From positions 1 to 20,945 of IMG/VR virus record IMGVR_UViG_3300027573_000136: a stretch of 20,945 nt of DNA; one strand, 5' to 3'. A program made the position numbers and the translations under genes. Shown here one piece after another: positions 8,058 to 15,525 of the stretch; position 1 is the first letter of the stretch; every line of letters begins with the position of its first letter. The DNA is from a virus. Under the pieces are notes generated by a model, which was not told the origin of the DNA, searched no databases, and worked only from the letters and a program-made list of their open reading frames with translations.

Positions 8058-9956
8058 CTACTGGCCGAGGAACTGCGCCAGCGCCATCGCACCGTCCCCG
8101 GTGCCTTGCGTGTTGTCCGGGATGTTGGCCGCGTCGCGCTCTCCGGCCATCTCCATCACCTGCGACATCTGCGCCATCTGGTTCGCGTTCTGGTTGATGA
8201 GTTCGTTCACGTTGTCCATGTCGAACTCGCGGAAGATTTGCCGGAAGAAGTTCACGAAGTTCACGGCGCCGGCCGCGTACGGGTTGCTCGAGACGGCCTG
8301 GAGGAGCGGCACGAGTTCTTGCCGGCGAACGAGCTTCGAGAGGTTGTTCGTCGCGCCGACTGCGCGCGCCGTGTACGAGTTCGCGAGTTCGTACCCCTCG
8401 AGCGTGGTCCGCGTGTCCTGGAGCGGGGCACCGGTGTCGGGGTCCGTCTGGGCGTTCTCGCCGAGGATGAAGACCTCGACCGGCCCCTCGAGGAACTGGC
8501 GGTTGAGCCGCATCATCATGTTCGCGAGCGGCTCGAGGTACATCTCCTCGTAGATGCGCGACTCGAGGAGGAGGCGGCTCCCTGACGCCTCGCGCCGGCT
8601 CATGAAGGCCCGCGCCGTCTCGCGGTCCGGGCCGCTTGCGAGGCCCTGCACCGTGTCGTCCGTTATGCCGGTCGCGCGCTCGATGTAGGCGGCCATCTCG
8701 GCCGTCATCCCGGCGCCGGCCTGCATGCCGCGTAGGTCGACGGGCATCGGCATCAGCTTGTCGTTGGGGGGGCCGTCCGTCCCGATCCAGCGCCCGGGCT
8801 TCGCGTAGAGGCCCTGCGTGTTGATGCCGGCGTTGCGGTCGTAGAACCACATCGGGTCGATCACGATGTCGGCCGCGTCGAGGCGCTGGTTGACGTAGCG
8901 GTTCGCCGTCAACTGGAGCTTCTCGGCGACTTCGGCCTTGCCCGCGGCGTGGAAGTAGTTCGGGTCCGGCGTGGCCGAGTGGTGAACGAATGGCTTCTGC
9001 CGGTGCCAGAACGGGTTCCCGCGCGCGCGCATGAGGTACTTGCGGTTCGCGAGGGAGATGACTACGTTCGTCTCGCCCCCGACCGCGAGTTCCGTCGGGA
9101 TGATCCCCCAGTACTCGCGAATCTCTACGGGGCGGCTGAACTTGTCGAGGATGCGCGACATGTCGTCGGACATGCCGAGCCGCGCCATGTACTTCCGCTG
9201 GACGACGTCGTCCGCGGTCGAGTCGGCATTGGCGCCCTCGCGCTCCATGCGCGCTACCTCGACCGGGTCGAAGATGGGCTCGCGACCGTCAGGCCGCTGC
9301 GCCGAGAGGGCGCGGCAGTCGTCTAGGTCGAGGTAGTACCGACGCCCGAACCACTTCATCCCCTTGATGCGGGGGAAGCCGGGTTGCGGGTACGAGTCGA
9401 GGAGGTCGACGTTCTCCCAGTTCGGGCCGTCGAACGTGATGACGTCCTCCTCGCGAATCTGGCGCGCGCGCTGCGTCGACATCGGCATGGAGACGTACTC
9501 GTCGAACTTGACGTGCTCCCACCGGCGGTCCCACATCACCTGCGAGACGGCCGTGCCGTAGAGGCCGGCGCAGACGTGCGTGTTGACTTCCTTCATGAAG
9601 GCCTCAGCGTCCTTCATCTGGGCCCCGATGAGGGCCTCGTTCTTGAGGGCGATGGGCTTGTCGTTCGGCCCGTACCCGCGGAACTGGATGATCGGCCACT
9701 GGTTCAGCGACGCCGCCGTCTTCCTCGCGGCGTCCGCCCACACGGCCGCGTAGATGAACGGGACGTGGACGTTGTTCTTGTGCGGGTGGAAGCGCCCCGT
9801 GTAGATGCCGCGCCAGACGTCGTAGAGGCGCGGCAGCTTCGTCCGGACGTCGTGGAAGTACTTCTCCGAGTAGTCGAACCTCGAGTTCACGAGGTTGACC
9901 AGGGCGTCTCGGAAGAGTTCGGGGTTCGCTGGCCGCTGAATCTGAGTGAACGCCAT
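8058..9956 (-). CDS. Portal protein
   Basis: The protein has 632 residues and starts at ATG 9956 with GGAG 6 bases upstream, overlapping the exonuclease stop by one base. Portal proteins form the twelve-subunit ring through which DNA is packaged. Supporting patterns are W48-R-G-I-Y-T-G-R near the N-terminus, the segment L-T-A-N-R-Y-V-N-Q-R-L-D-A-A-D followed by D-P-M-W-F-Y-D (middle), P-G-R-W-I, and an extended C-terminal helical region with a Gln/Asn-rich end. The length and order (large terminase, exonuclease, portal, scaffold, capsid) fit. The length is more like portals of short-tailed phages, consistent with an adaptor/nozzle tail. Confidence 0.88.
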   Translation of the reverse strand: MAFTQIQRPANPELFRDALVNLVNSRFDYSEKYFHDVRTKLPRLYDVWRGIYTGRFHPHKNNVHVPFIYAAVWADAARKTAASLNQWPIIQFRGYGPNDKPIALKNEALIGAQMKDAEAFMKEVNTHVCAGLYGTAVSQVMWDRRWEHVKFDEYVSMPMSTQRARQIREEDVITFDGPNWENVDLLDSYPQPGFPRIKGMKWFGRRYYLDLDDCRALSAQRPDGREPIFDPVEVARMEREGANADSTADDVVQRKYMARLGMSDDMSRILDKFSRPVEIREYWGIIPTELAVGGETNVVISLANRKYLMRARGNPFWHRQKPFVHHSATPDPNYFHAAGKAEVAEKLQLTANRYVNQRLDAADIVIDPMWFYDRNAGINTQGLYAKPGRWIGTDGPPNDKLMPMPVDLRGMQAGAGMTAEMAAYIERATGITDDTVQGLASGPDRETARAFMSRREASGSRLLLESRIYEEMYLEPLANMMMRLNRQFLEGPVEVFILGENAQTDPDTGAPLQDTRTTLEGYELANSYTARAVGATNNLSKLVRRQELVPLLQAVSSNPYAAGAVNFVNFFRQIFREFDMDNVNELINQNANQMAQMSQVMEMAGERDAANIPDNTQGTGDGAMALAQFLGQ

Positions 9957-10567
9957 CAGGTCTCCATGCCGGCTTTCTGTGGCAGCCGGAGCCAGTCGGG
10001 GATGTCGATTTCGAGCAGGGCCCCGTCGTGATCCCGGAGGCCGCCGTGGCGCCGGACGTAGTCGAGGAGTTGCCTCGTGAGGTCCACGTCGGCGCGGCAG
10101 TACGTGATGAGTTCCGCGAAGCGGCCCTGCCGCGCGAGTTCAGGCGCGTGGGCCCCGCTCCCGGACTTCCCGATCCCCATCGTGCGGAGGGACGACTCGC
10201 CGAGCTTCCAGCCGCGCTCGCGCGACCGCCCTTCGCGGTCAAGTGCATCCTTGATGAGGTCGAAGATGTCGATGTGGTACTTGACGGCGACGCGCCGGTT
10301 GAGCAGGTTCTGGACGATCTGGAGGTCAAACTCCTTCGAGTTGTACCCGACGAGGACGATCCCGGGCTGCTCGATGAGCCGCGCGAAGTCCTCGAGGGTG
10401 AAGTCGTCGTAGAGGTAGTGGTCGTCCGTCTGCGAGTCGTACGCGACGAGGGCCGAGACGCCGCCCTTGCCCTGCTTGAGGGCGTTCCAGCCGCCGACCT
10501 CGTCCGGGCCCTTGCGGGTCTCGAGGTCGAAGACGATTACGTGGAGCGGCTCATACGGGGTGGTCAT
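9956..10567 (-). CDS. DEDDy-type 3'-5' exonuclease (RNase H fold)
   Basis: The protein has 203 residues. Three exonuclease motifs can be read. Motif I is F13-D14-L-E16-T. Motif II is G74-Y-N-S-K-E-F-D81-L. Motif III is Y156-C-R-A-D160, giving the Y-x3-D form (DEDDy). These acidic residues would bind two metal ions and remove nucleotides from DNA or RNA 3' ends. The pattern resembles the YprB-like/predicted 3'-5' exonuclease group. It is unusual that it lies between large terminase (17-base overlap) and portal (1-base overlap) instead of with replication genes. This placement suggests a role in packaging, end processing or host-DNA breakdown late in infection, which is inference. The ribosome site is weak, so it may be coupled to terminase translation. 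Confidence 0.85.
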   Translation of the reverse strand: MTTPYEPLHVIVFDLETRKGPDEVGGWNALKQGKGGVSALVAYDSQTDDHYLYDDFTLEDFARLIEQPGIVLVGYNSKEFDLQIVQNLLNRRVAVKYHIDIFDLIKDALDREGRSRERGWKLGESSLRTMGIGKSGSGAHAPELARQGRFAELITYCRADVDLTRQLLDYVRRHGGLRDHDGALLEIDIPDWLRLPQKAGMET

Positions 10568-12308
10568 ACCACTCGCTTTCTCCGGTGCGACCCGGGTTCA
10601 TGTACTCCTCGACGCGTCGCCTGCGCGCGTCGCCGTGCAGTTCCAGCCGGTAGTTCAGGCCCGGCCGTAGGACCTCGTCCCCGGGCTGCATGGGGTCGAC
10701 GCTGTGAGACGCCTCGGGGCGGATCGGCTTCTTCCACACGCCGGGCTGCCAGATGTCGGACGCGGCGTCCGCGATGTCGTCGTGGTCGCCCTTGTCGAGG
10801 TTGACCATCTCGTACATCAGGCGCTCGAGGTGCTCCGTCCCGCGGATGAGCTTGACGTAGCCCTCGGCCCAGTAGGCCGCGGCCTTGCGGAGGCGGGCCG
10901 CCTTGTGCGCCGTGCGGTTGAAGAGGACGATCGAGTCGGGGCCGATGCGGAAGCCGGCCATCGCGAGCGAAATCTGGAGGAGGGCCTTGAACGTCCCGGC
11001 CTTCCCGCCGCCCTCTAGCTCGTCCGTGAGTAACTTCGCGCGGATGCCTCGAGCCCGGAGGCTCATGAGGTACCCGCAGAGCTTCGAGATGAACTGCTCC
11101 GCGCGGTCCGTCTTGTTCCGGATGATGCGGTCGATGAAGACCGTCCCGTCGTCCCGGAGTGAGTGCAGGACCCCGATGATCACGTTGAAGTCGCCCTTCG
11201 CGATCCGCTCCTCGAGCTTGAACGCGCAGTCGAGGTGGATCGTCGCGAAGTCGATCGCGGGCACGTCGTCGCGCGAGATTACCATCCGCTCGAGTTGCGC
11301 GAACTCGAGTGGCATGTGCTCGCCGATCGCGGGCGTGTTCTGAATCTGGGACGAGAACCCGATCGGGTCGTTGAGTTCGCGCCGCTCGAGTTCCTCGTAG
11401 GAGTAGACGGCCGGGAAGACGGGGCGGCCCTTCGGGTACTCGTCCGACTTCCGGTTCGGGTCGCGGCCCTGGAGGAAGTAGACGTGGCACTGCCCGTCCT
11501 TGTTCGGCGCGATCCCGTGCGGGTCCGGGTTCGGGATTCCGCTCCAGGTTGCGACGCCCTCGGTGTTCATGATGTGGCCCGGGACGTCGTTCTGCGCGTA
11601 CCGCGTCATCGAACCGAGGAAGAACCCCGCCTTCGAGAGCGCGTACATCACGGAGTCGTACGTCTCGCGCGCGTCCGTGAGCGTCTTCTCCGAGAGCGTC
11701 TCCTGCGAGTTCGGGTCGTCGTAGGCGACGGCGACGGGGTGCATGCCGGTGATGCCCATGTCGAGCCCGTACGTACCGATCGAGGGCTCCGAGATGGACA
11801 TGGCCCGGCGCGCCGCGTGGAAGACTTCCTTCTCGTTCCACGTGCGCGTCTTGTCGCGCCAGTTCCCGTAGAGCCACGCGAACCACGCGTACTCGTCCTC
11901 GCCGGAGATGACGCCCTTCACGGCCGAGAGGAAGGCCTTCGCCTTCGGGTGCGTCTCGGAGCCGATGTAGGCCGTGACGTCCGGGTCGTCGAGGTGCATC
12001 CAGAGCATCGCGGCCTTCGTGCCGCAGACGGTCTTGCCGACGTCGCGCGGGAGAATGCTGAGGAGGACCTTCCGCTTCTGGACGCCGCGCTTCGACCACG
12101 CCTTCCACTCCATGATGTGCGTGGAGAGCCACTCGAGGAAGGGCTTGTGCGGGTCGGGCGTGAGCCAGCGCGGCTTGCCCGTCTTCACGAAGTACCACTC
12201 GGCGCCCCACGCTATACGCGTGAACCACCAGAGGGAGTGGTCGCTCGTGCCGGGGGCGCACGCGTCGCGCCAGAACTCGCGTTCAGCTTCTAGGGGCCAC
12301 TCTTTCAC
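10551..12308 (-). CDS. terL: Terminase large subunit
   Basis: The protein has 585 residues from GTG 12308, which overlaps the preceding stop (GTGA); the longer open frame upstream is a shadow. The N-terminal ATPase has a Walker A-like P87-R-D-V-G-K-T (the first Gly of the classic motif is absent, common in terminases) and Walker B V192-A-V-A-Y-D197-D198. The C-terminal nuclease has D360 in T-I-H-L-D, D429 in L-L-T-D-E-L-E, and D508/D510/D511 in G-D-H-D-D-I-A-D-A, the usual three-acid RNase H-like site. It powers DNA translocation into the procapsid and cuts concatemers. A hydrophilic extension of about 50 residues follows the nuclease domain. Confidence 0.92.
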   Translation of the reverse strand: MKEWPLEAEREFWRDACAPGTSDHSLWWFTRIAWGAEWYFVKTGKPRWLTPDPHKPFLEWLSTHIMEWKAWSKRGVQKRKVLLSILPRDVGKTVCGTKAAMLWMHLDDPDVTAYIGSETHPKAKAFLSAVKGVISGEDEYAWFAWLYGNWRDKTRTWNEKEVFHAARRAMSISEPSIGTYGLDMGITGMHPVAVAYDDPNSQETLSEKTLTDARETYDSVMYALSKAGFFLGSMTRYAQNDVPGHIMNTEGVATWSGIPNPDPHGIAPNKDGQCHVYFLQGRDPNRKSDEYPKGRPVFPAVYSYEELERRELNDPIGFSSQIQNTPAIGEHMPLEFAQLERMVISRDDVPAIDFATIHLDCAFKLEERIAKGDFNVIIGVLHSLRDDGTVFIDRIIRNKTDRAEQFISKLCGYLMSLRARGIRAKLLTDELEGGGKAGTFKALLQISLAMAGFRIGPDSIVLFNRTAHKAARLRKAAAYWAEGYVKLIRGTEHLERLMYEMVNLDKGDHDDIADAASDIWQPGVWKKPIRPEASHSVDPMQPGDEVLRPGLNYRLELHGDARRRRVEEYMNPGRTGESEWYDHPV

Positions 12309-12919
12309 AGCATCGCCCCCTGGTTCATTTGTGGAAGTAGGCAGATGACCTCGTCGTGGTAGACGGGCCCGCCGAACTTGTCGACGGTCCGCGTGATGAA
12401 GGACCAGTCCGTCCGGTACCAGTCCGTGAACGCGTAGTCGGCCATCTTCGGGAGGTTCTCGCGGGGGGCCACGATCTGCTGCCCGCTGACCTTGCAGAAG
12501 GCGATCGACTGGCTCATGAGGATTCCGGTGTGCTTCATGGCGAAGATGTGCGCCTTGTCCGTCGCGCCGGTCACGCCAGCGCGCACGACGTCGAACGCGT
12601 GCGACTGTAGCTCGTCGTCGTCGCCGATGAACCAGACCATGTCGCCCGTCGCGTTCTGGACGCCGACGTCGCACGGGGTGCAGCCCCAGTCGTTCGCGCG
12701 GACGGCGAGTTCGACGTAGCGGAAGCGCGCGTCGGCGAGGGCCTCGATCTGCTCCCGTACGTTCGGGCAGGGGCCGTCGCCCACGACGACGAACTCGTCC
12801 TCGGCGCCGATGTAGTAGAGGACGTCCTTGAGGAGGCGCGCGAACGTGGACCGCCCGATCGTCGGGCAGATGAGGCTAAGGCGCGGACTTGAAGAAGGAC
12901 TGGATGGCGTCGATGACAC
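12305..12919 (-). CDS. GT-A glycosyltransferase (family 2-like)
   Basis: The protein has 204 residues. The only usable start is GTG 12919 (GAGGAG upstream), because no other start precedes the first strand. The gene therefore overlaps the aminotransferase by 44 bases. After a Ser/Pro-rich leader comes L14-S-L-I-C-P-T-I-G-R, then E42-F-V-V-V-G-D48-G, G92-D-M-V-W-F-I-G-D100-D-D (the DxD-like metal and nucleotide-sugar site) and a C-terminal Y-H188-D-E. This is the GT-A plan, but it is shorter than most family 2 enzymes. No membrane segment is seen, so it probably acts on a soluble acceptor. It ends in a four-base overlap with large terminase. Paired with the sugar aminotransferase, it may attach an amino sugar. 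Confidence 0.8.
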   Translation of the reverse strand: MSSTPSSPSSSPRLSLICPTIGRSTFARLLKDVLYYIGAEDEFVVVGDGPCPNVREQIEALADARFRYVELAVRANDWGCTPCDVGVQNATGDMVWFIGDDDELQSHAFDVVRAGVTGATDKAHIFAMKHTGILMSQSIAFCKVSGQQIVAPRENLPKMADYAFTDWYRTDWSFITRTVDKFGGPVYHDEVICLLPQMNQGAML

Positions 12920-13958
12920 GGTCCTGCTCCTCGTGCGTGATGTCTGCGTGGAGCGGGAGCGAGAGGACCTCGCGCGACGCCTCCTCGGACACGGGCCAGG
13001 GGCCCCGGCCTACGTTCTCCCCCATGAAGGTCGGCTGGAGCGGGACCGGGAGGGGGTAGTGGATGAGCGTCGGGATGCCCGCTGCCTCGAGGTGAGCGCG
13101 GAGGGCGTCCCGGAGCGGGGTGCGCGCGACGTAGAGGTGCCAGACGCGATGAGGCCCGAACCCCGTGAGGAGCCCGAGCCGCGGAATCTTGAGGCCGTCG
13201 TGGTAGTACTCGGCCGCGCGCTCGCGCGCCGCGTTCCTCTCTCGGAGGTGCGGGAGCTTGACGCGGAGGATCGCCGCCTGGACCTCGTCCATCATGGAGT
13301 TGAGGCCGCCCGGGGGCTCATGTACGTACCGGTCCGTGCGCCCGCCGTCCCGGAGGAGGCGGCACCGCTCGGCCACGATGGGGATGTTCGTGTTGATGGC
13401 GCCGGCTTCGCCGAGGGCGCCGAGGTTCTTGGTCGGGTAGAAGGAGTACGCGGTCGCGTGCGCGTGCCCGAGACCGGCCGCGCCGTGCGCGTGGGCCGCG
13501 TCCTCGACGACGACGAGGCCGTGGGCCGCGGCGACCTCCATGAACTTCACCATGTCGGTGACGTTCCCGTAGAGGTGGACCGGGACGATGGCCTTCGTGC
13601 GGGGCGTGATGAGGCGCTCGTAGTCCCAGACGTTCGGCATGTGGGACTCCCGGTAGATGTCGACGAAGACGGGCGTCGCGCCGGTCGCGCGGATCGCGAG
13701 GGCCGTGAAGCCGACGCAGTGCGCGGGCGTGAGGACCTCGTCCCCGGGGCCGATGCCGAGGGCCGTGAGGGCGATGCGGATGGCGTCGGTGCCGTTGCCC
13801 ACGCCCACCGCGTAGCGCTGGCCCGTGAAGGCGGCCCACTCGGCCTCGAACGCCTCCGTCTCGGAGCCGCCGAGGTACCAGCCGCTGTCGATGACGCGCG
13901 TCACCGCGGCCTTGACCTCGTCCTTGTACGGGAGCATGAGGTCGAGGTTGAAGTTCAT
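12876..13958 (-). CDS. DegT/DnrJ/EryC1-type sugar aminotransferase
   Basis: The protein has 360 residues from ATG 13958, with AAAGGA 8 bases upstream and ATGA overlap with the acetyltransferase stop. It belongs to the PLP-dependent family that converts a nucleotide-linked keto-sugar to an amino-sugar. Visible motifs are G54-N-G-T-D-A, V127-H-L-Y-G, E152-D153-A-A-H (D153 would hold the PLP nitrogen), and S172-F-Y-P-T-K177-N-L-G, with K177 as the Schiff-base lysine. The length is slightly shorter than many family members. No dehydratase or sugar nucleotidyltransferase is in the window, so the keto-sugar would come from the host or from genes outside. The product could be a 3- or 4-amino sugar; this cannot be told from sequence alone. 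Confidence 0.9.
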   Translation of the reverse strand: MNFNLDLMLPYKDEVKAAVTRVIDSGWYLGGSETEAFEAEWAAFTGQRYAVGVGNGTDAIRIALTALGIGPGDEVLTPAHCVGFTALAIRATGATPVFVDIYRESHMPNVWDYERLITPRTKAIVPVHLYGNVTDMVKFMEVAAAHGLVVVEDAAHAHGAAGLGHAHATAYSFYPTKNLGALGEAGAINTNIPIVAERCRLLRDGGRTDRYVHEPPGGLNSMMDEVQAAILRVKLPHLRERNAARERAAEYYHDGLKIPRLGLLTGFGPHRVWHLYVARTPLRDALRAHLEAAGIPTLIHYPLPVPLQPTFMGENVGRGPWPVSEEASREVLSLPLHADITHEEQDRVIDAIQSFFKSAP

Positions 13959-14494
13959 CCGTCGAGTCCTTTCAGGATCGCGTCGTAGTCGGGGTACCCG
14001 AGTTCGGCCCGGATGTGGCGCCTGATCCACTCGGGGACCCGTGGGCCCGGGCCTGGGTGGTAGAGGGTCTGGACGCCGTCCTTCTCGCCCGTGACGTACC
14101 AGCCGTTCTTCGTGTTGAGGTGCCGGATCGCGCCGTTCGAGGCGAGTTGCTCGCCCTTGAGGGGCTTGCCGGCCGCCTCGATATAGTGCTTGATGATCTG
14201 GTCCCCGAACCCGCTGCTCCAGTGCGCGGGGGCTACGGCAAAGAAGGGAGACGCGTAGTCCCCGTGGTCCGTGAGCATCGAGAAGGCCACGGCCTCCCAC
14301 GGGCGCTCGTCGTCGCGCCAGAGGAAGACCCTGACGTTAGCGTGGTCCTCAATCTTCCACCACCTCTGCTGGCCTTCCGGCGTCATCTCCGGGAGGGGCC
14401 TCGTGAAGTAGCTGAGATTGGCATTGAGAATCGGCCGGAGCGCCTCGATCAGGATCGGGTCGCTGTCCCGCGTCAGTAGAGTCGGCCGCAGCAT
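13955..14494 (-). CDS. GNAT-like N-acetyltransferase
   Basis: The protein has 179 residues, with AAAGGA 8 bases before ATG 14494. Features that fit a GNAT fold are the first strand-helix segment (about 14-50, with W45-W46), a central strand V54-R-V-F-L-W, F84-F-A-V-A-P then the acetyl-CoA loop S93-S-G-F-G-D-Q-I-I (compare Q/R-x2-G-x-G/A), and N120-x-A-I-R in the last part. The overall pattern resembles acetyltransferases encoded beside DegT aminotransferases, which acylate the new amino group. Substrate use is inferred from the neighbour, with which it has an ATGA overlap. It also overlaps the preceding membrane-protein gene by 146 bases in another frame. Confidence 0.7.
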   Translation of the reverse strand: MLRPTLLTRDSDPILIEALRPILNANLSYFTRPLPEMTPEGQQRWWKIEDHANVRVFLWRDDERPWEAVAFSMLTDHGDYASPFFAVAPAHWSSGFGDQIIKHYIEAAGKPLKGEQLASNGAIRHLNTKNGWYVTGEKDGVQTLYHPGPGPRVPEWIRRHIRAELGYPDYDAILKGLDG

Positions 14495-14669
14495 CGGGGG
14501 TCCTTTCTGTCTCGGTGGTATCGGGGCGGGCCGCCCCCATGACCGGGTACTGCGGGATGGCCGCGTCCATCGTCCTGCCCCGGTAGAGGATCGGGTGTGG
14601 CTTCATCGAGTAGGGAACGAGAGAGATGGAGGCCGCGAACATGAGCACGAGGCCGACGAAGGTCGTCAT
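14349..14669 (-). CDS. Small single-pass membrane protein, 106 residues
   Basis: ATG 14669 overlaps the preceding stop (ATGA) and has AGGGAA 4-5 bases upstream. Residues 3-20 (F-V-G-L-V-L-M-F-A-A-S-I-S-L-V) form one hydrophobic segment. The rest is hydrophilic, rich in Asp, Pro, Ala and Thr and low in complexity. The last 146 bases lie inside the acetyltransferase gene in another frame, so the C-terminus may be an accident of overlap and the true selected part may be only the first 60 residues. No family was recognised. It could serve as an accessory envelope protein, but that is a guess. Confidence 0.5.
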   Translation of the reverse strand: MTTFVGLVLMFAASISLVPYSMKPHPILYRGRTMDAAIPQYPVMGAARPDTTETERTPDAAADSTDAGQRPDPDRGAPADSQCQSQLLHEAPPGDDAGRPAEVVED

Positions 14670-14902
14670 TGCTTCCCTGGGCCGAGGAGGCCCGCGTTCG
14701 GGGGCGGCGTCTTCGGTACCTTGAGGACGTCGATCAGGTGCGACTGGTGGAGGAAGACGCGGGCCGCTTCGCCCGTGAGGACGCAGCGCGGCTCGCAGGG
14801 GCAGTCCGCCCCGTTGTACTCGTGGTTCGGCCTCTCCGTGCGGGGGACGATGTGGTAGTCGGCCGCGACGTCCTTTTTGCGGGCCATATAGTCGGGCCTC
14901 AT
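14666..14902 (-). CDS. Small Cys/His protein, 78 residues
   Basis: ATG 14902 is chosen because it overlaps the previous stop (ATGA); an in-frame ATG at 14887 is the alternative (MARKKD). The body has H21-I-V-P-R, H31, then C39-P-C-E-P-R-C45 and H57-Q-S-H60. The pattern VVPxxD/E...H...CxCxP...H is one I recall in small proteins of many phages and mobile elements; here it is HIVPRxE, H, CPCxPxC, H. The spacing of Cys and His residues suggests metal binding. No function is known to me. Confidence 0.65.
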   Translation of the reverse strand: MRPDYMARKKDVAADYHIVPRTERPNHEYNGADCPCEPRCVLTGEAARVFLHQSHLIDVLKVPKTPPPNAGLLGPGKQ

Positions 14903-15102
14903 GCGAGCCTGTAGTCCGTGAGTGCGTTGTTGACGTGCATGTAGTCCTCGCCCGGCCAGAGTTCGGACGGGGCCCACGCGCCGGGGAGCTTCGTCGGTCG
15001 GGGTTGCCCTGCCTCGAGGGCGCGGAGGCGCTTCGTCGCGTTCTCGCTGACCTCGCGGATCATCTCTTCCTCGGTCTGGCGGCGGTACGTGAGTTCGGCC
15101 AT
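14899..15102 (-). CDS. Small hypothetical protein, 67 residues
   Basis: ATG 15102 has GGAGGG about 7 bases upstream and overlaps the stop of the micro-ORF by one base. The N-terminal half is a charged, probably helical segment (T9-E-E-E-M-I-R-E-V) and the C-terminal half contains P41-G-A-W-A-P-S-E-L-W-P. No motif was recognised. It is coupled by ATGA to the Cys/His gene that follows. The composition and the strong ribosome site support a real gene. Confidence 0.65.
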   Translation of the reverse strand: MAELTYRRQTEEEMIREVSENATKRLRALEAGQPRPTKLPGAWAPSELWPGEDYMHVNNALTDYRLA

Positions 15103-15149
15103 CAGTACCCTCCCGTGCTCTTTGGCTTCCTTGGCTTGCGCTTGGGCAT
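15102..15149 (-). CDS. 15-residue basic micro-ORF
   Basis: The ORF encodes MPKRKPRKPKSTGGY. It begins one base after the metallopeptidase-like gene stop, has GGGAG 8 bases upstream, and its stop (TGATG) overlaps the next start. Every junction matches the gene-to-gene joints in this operon. The peptide has seven Lys/Arg in its first 10 residues, a nucleic-acid-binding composition. It may instead serve only to couple translation between its neighbours. Confidence 0.35.
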   Translation of the reverse strand: MPKRKPRKPKSTGGY

Positions 15150-15150
15150 C

Positions 15151-15525
15151 TCACTCTCCCATCTTCGCGGCGACGGCCCGCGCCCAGAGGGAGAGGAGCC
15201 GTTCGTTCTTCGGGTTGTTGATGTAGTCGCCGAGGTCGTCGGCGAGGGCCTTCACCATCGCCTCCTCGAGTTCCTCGGAGAAGAGGGTCGCGACGTTGTA
15301 CTGCTGCTCCATGAAGACGTGGAGGAGTTCGTGGATCGCGATGGTCAAGACGGCCGCGTTGCGGCCGTCGATTTTGATGCGGATGTTCCTCAGGTCCGAC
15401 CCGGCCCCGTCGTACGTCGTGAGCCCGTGCTCCCTACGGAGTCGGGCCCTCTTCATTGAGACCGCCGGCGAGTTCATCAGCGCCATCAGCGCCTCGAGCA
15501 TCTTCCGTCGGTTCATCCGGGGCAT
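15151..15525 (-). CDS. Small HEXXH metallopeptidase-like protein
   Basis: The protein has 124 residues from ATG 15525, with GGAG 8 bases upstream. The core is A63-I-H65-E66-L-L-H69, a zinc-protease HEXXH motif, followed 15-18 residues on by a run of acids (E84, E85, E87, E88) that could give the third zinc ligand. The N-terminus is basic (R-K-M, K-R-A-R-L-R-R) and residues 44-56 look like a short beta hairpin. It is small for a peptidase. The HEXXH plus helix context and lack of a signal sequence suggest a cytoplasmic or virion peptidase-like protein. Capsid or scaffold maturation is a possibility, unproven. It overlaps the upstream gene by 92 bases. Confidence 0.65.
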   Translation of the reverse strand: MPRMNRRKMLEALMALMNSPAVSMKRARLRREHGLTTYDGAGSDLRNIRIKIDGRNAAVLTIAIHELLHVFMEQQYNVATLFSEELEEAMVKALADDLGDYINNPKNERLLSLWARAVAAKMGE

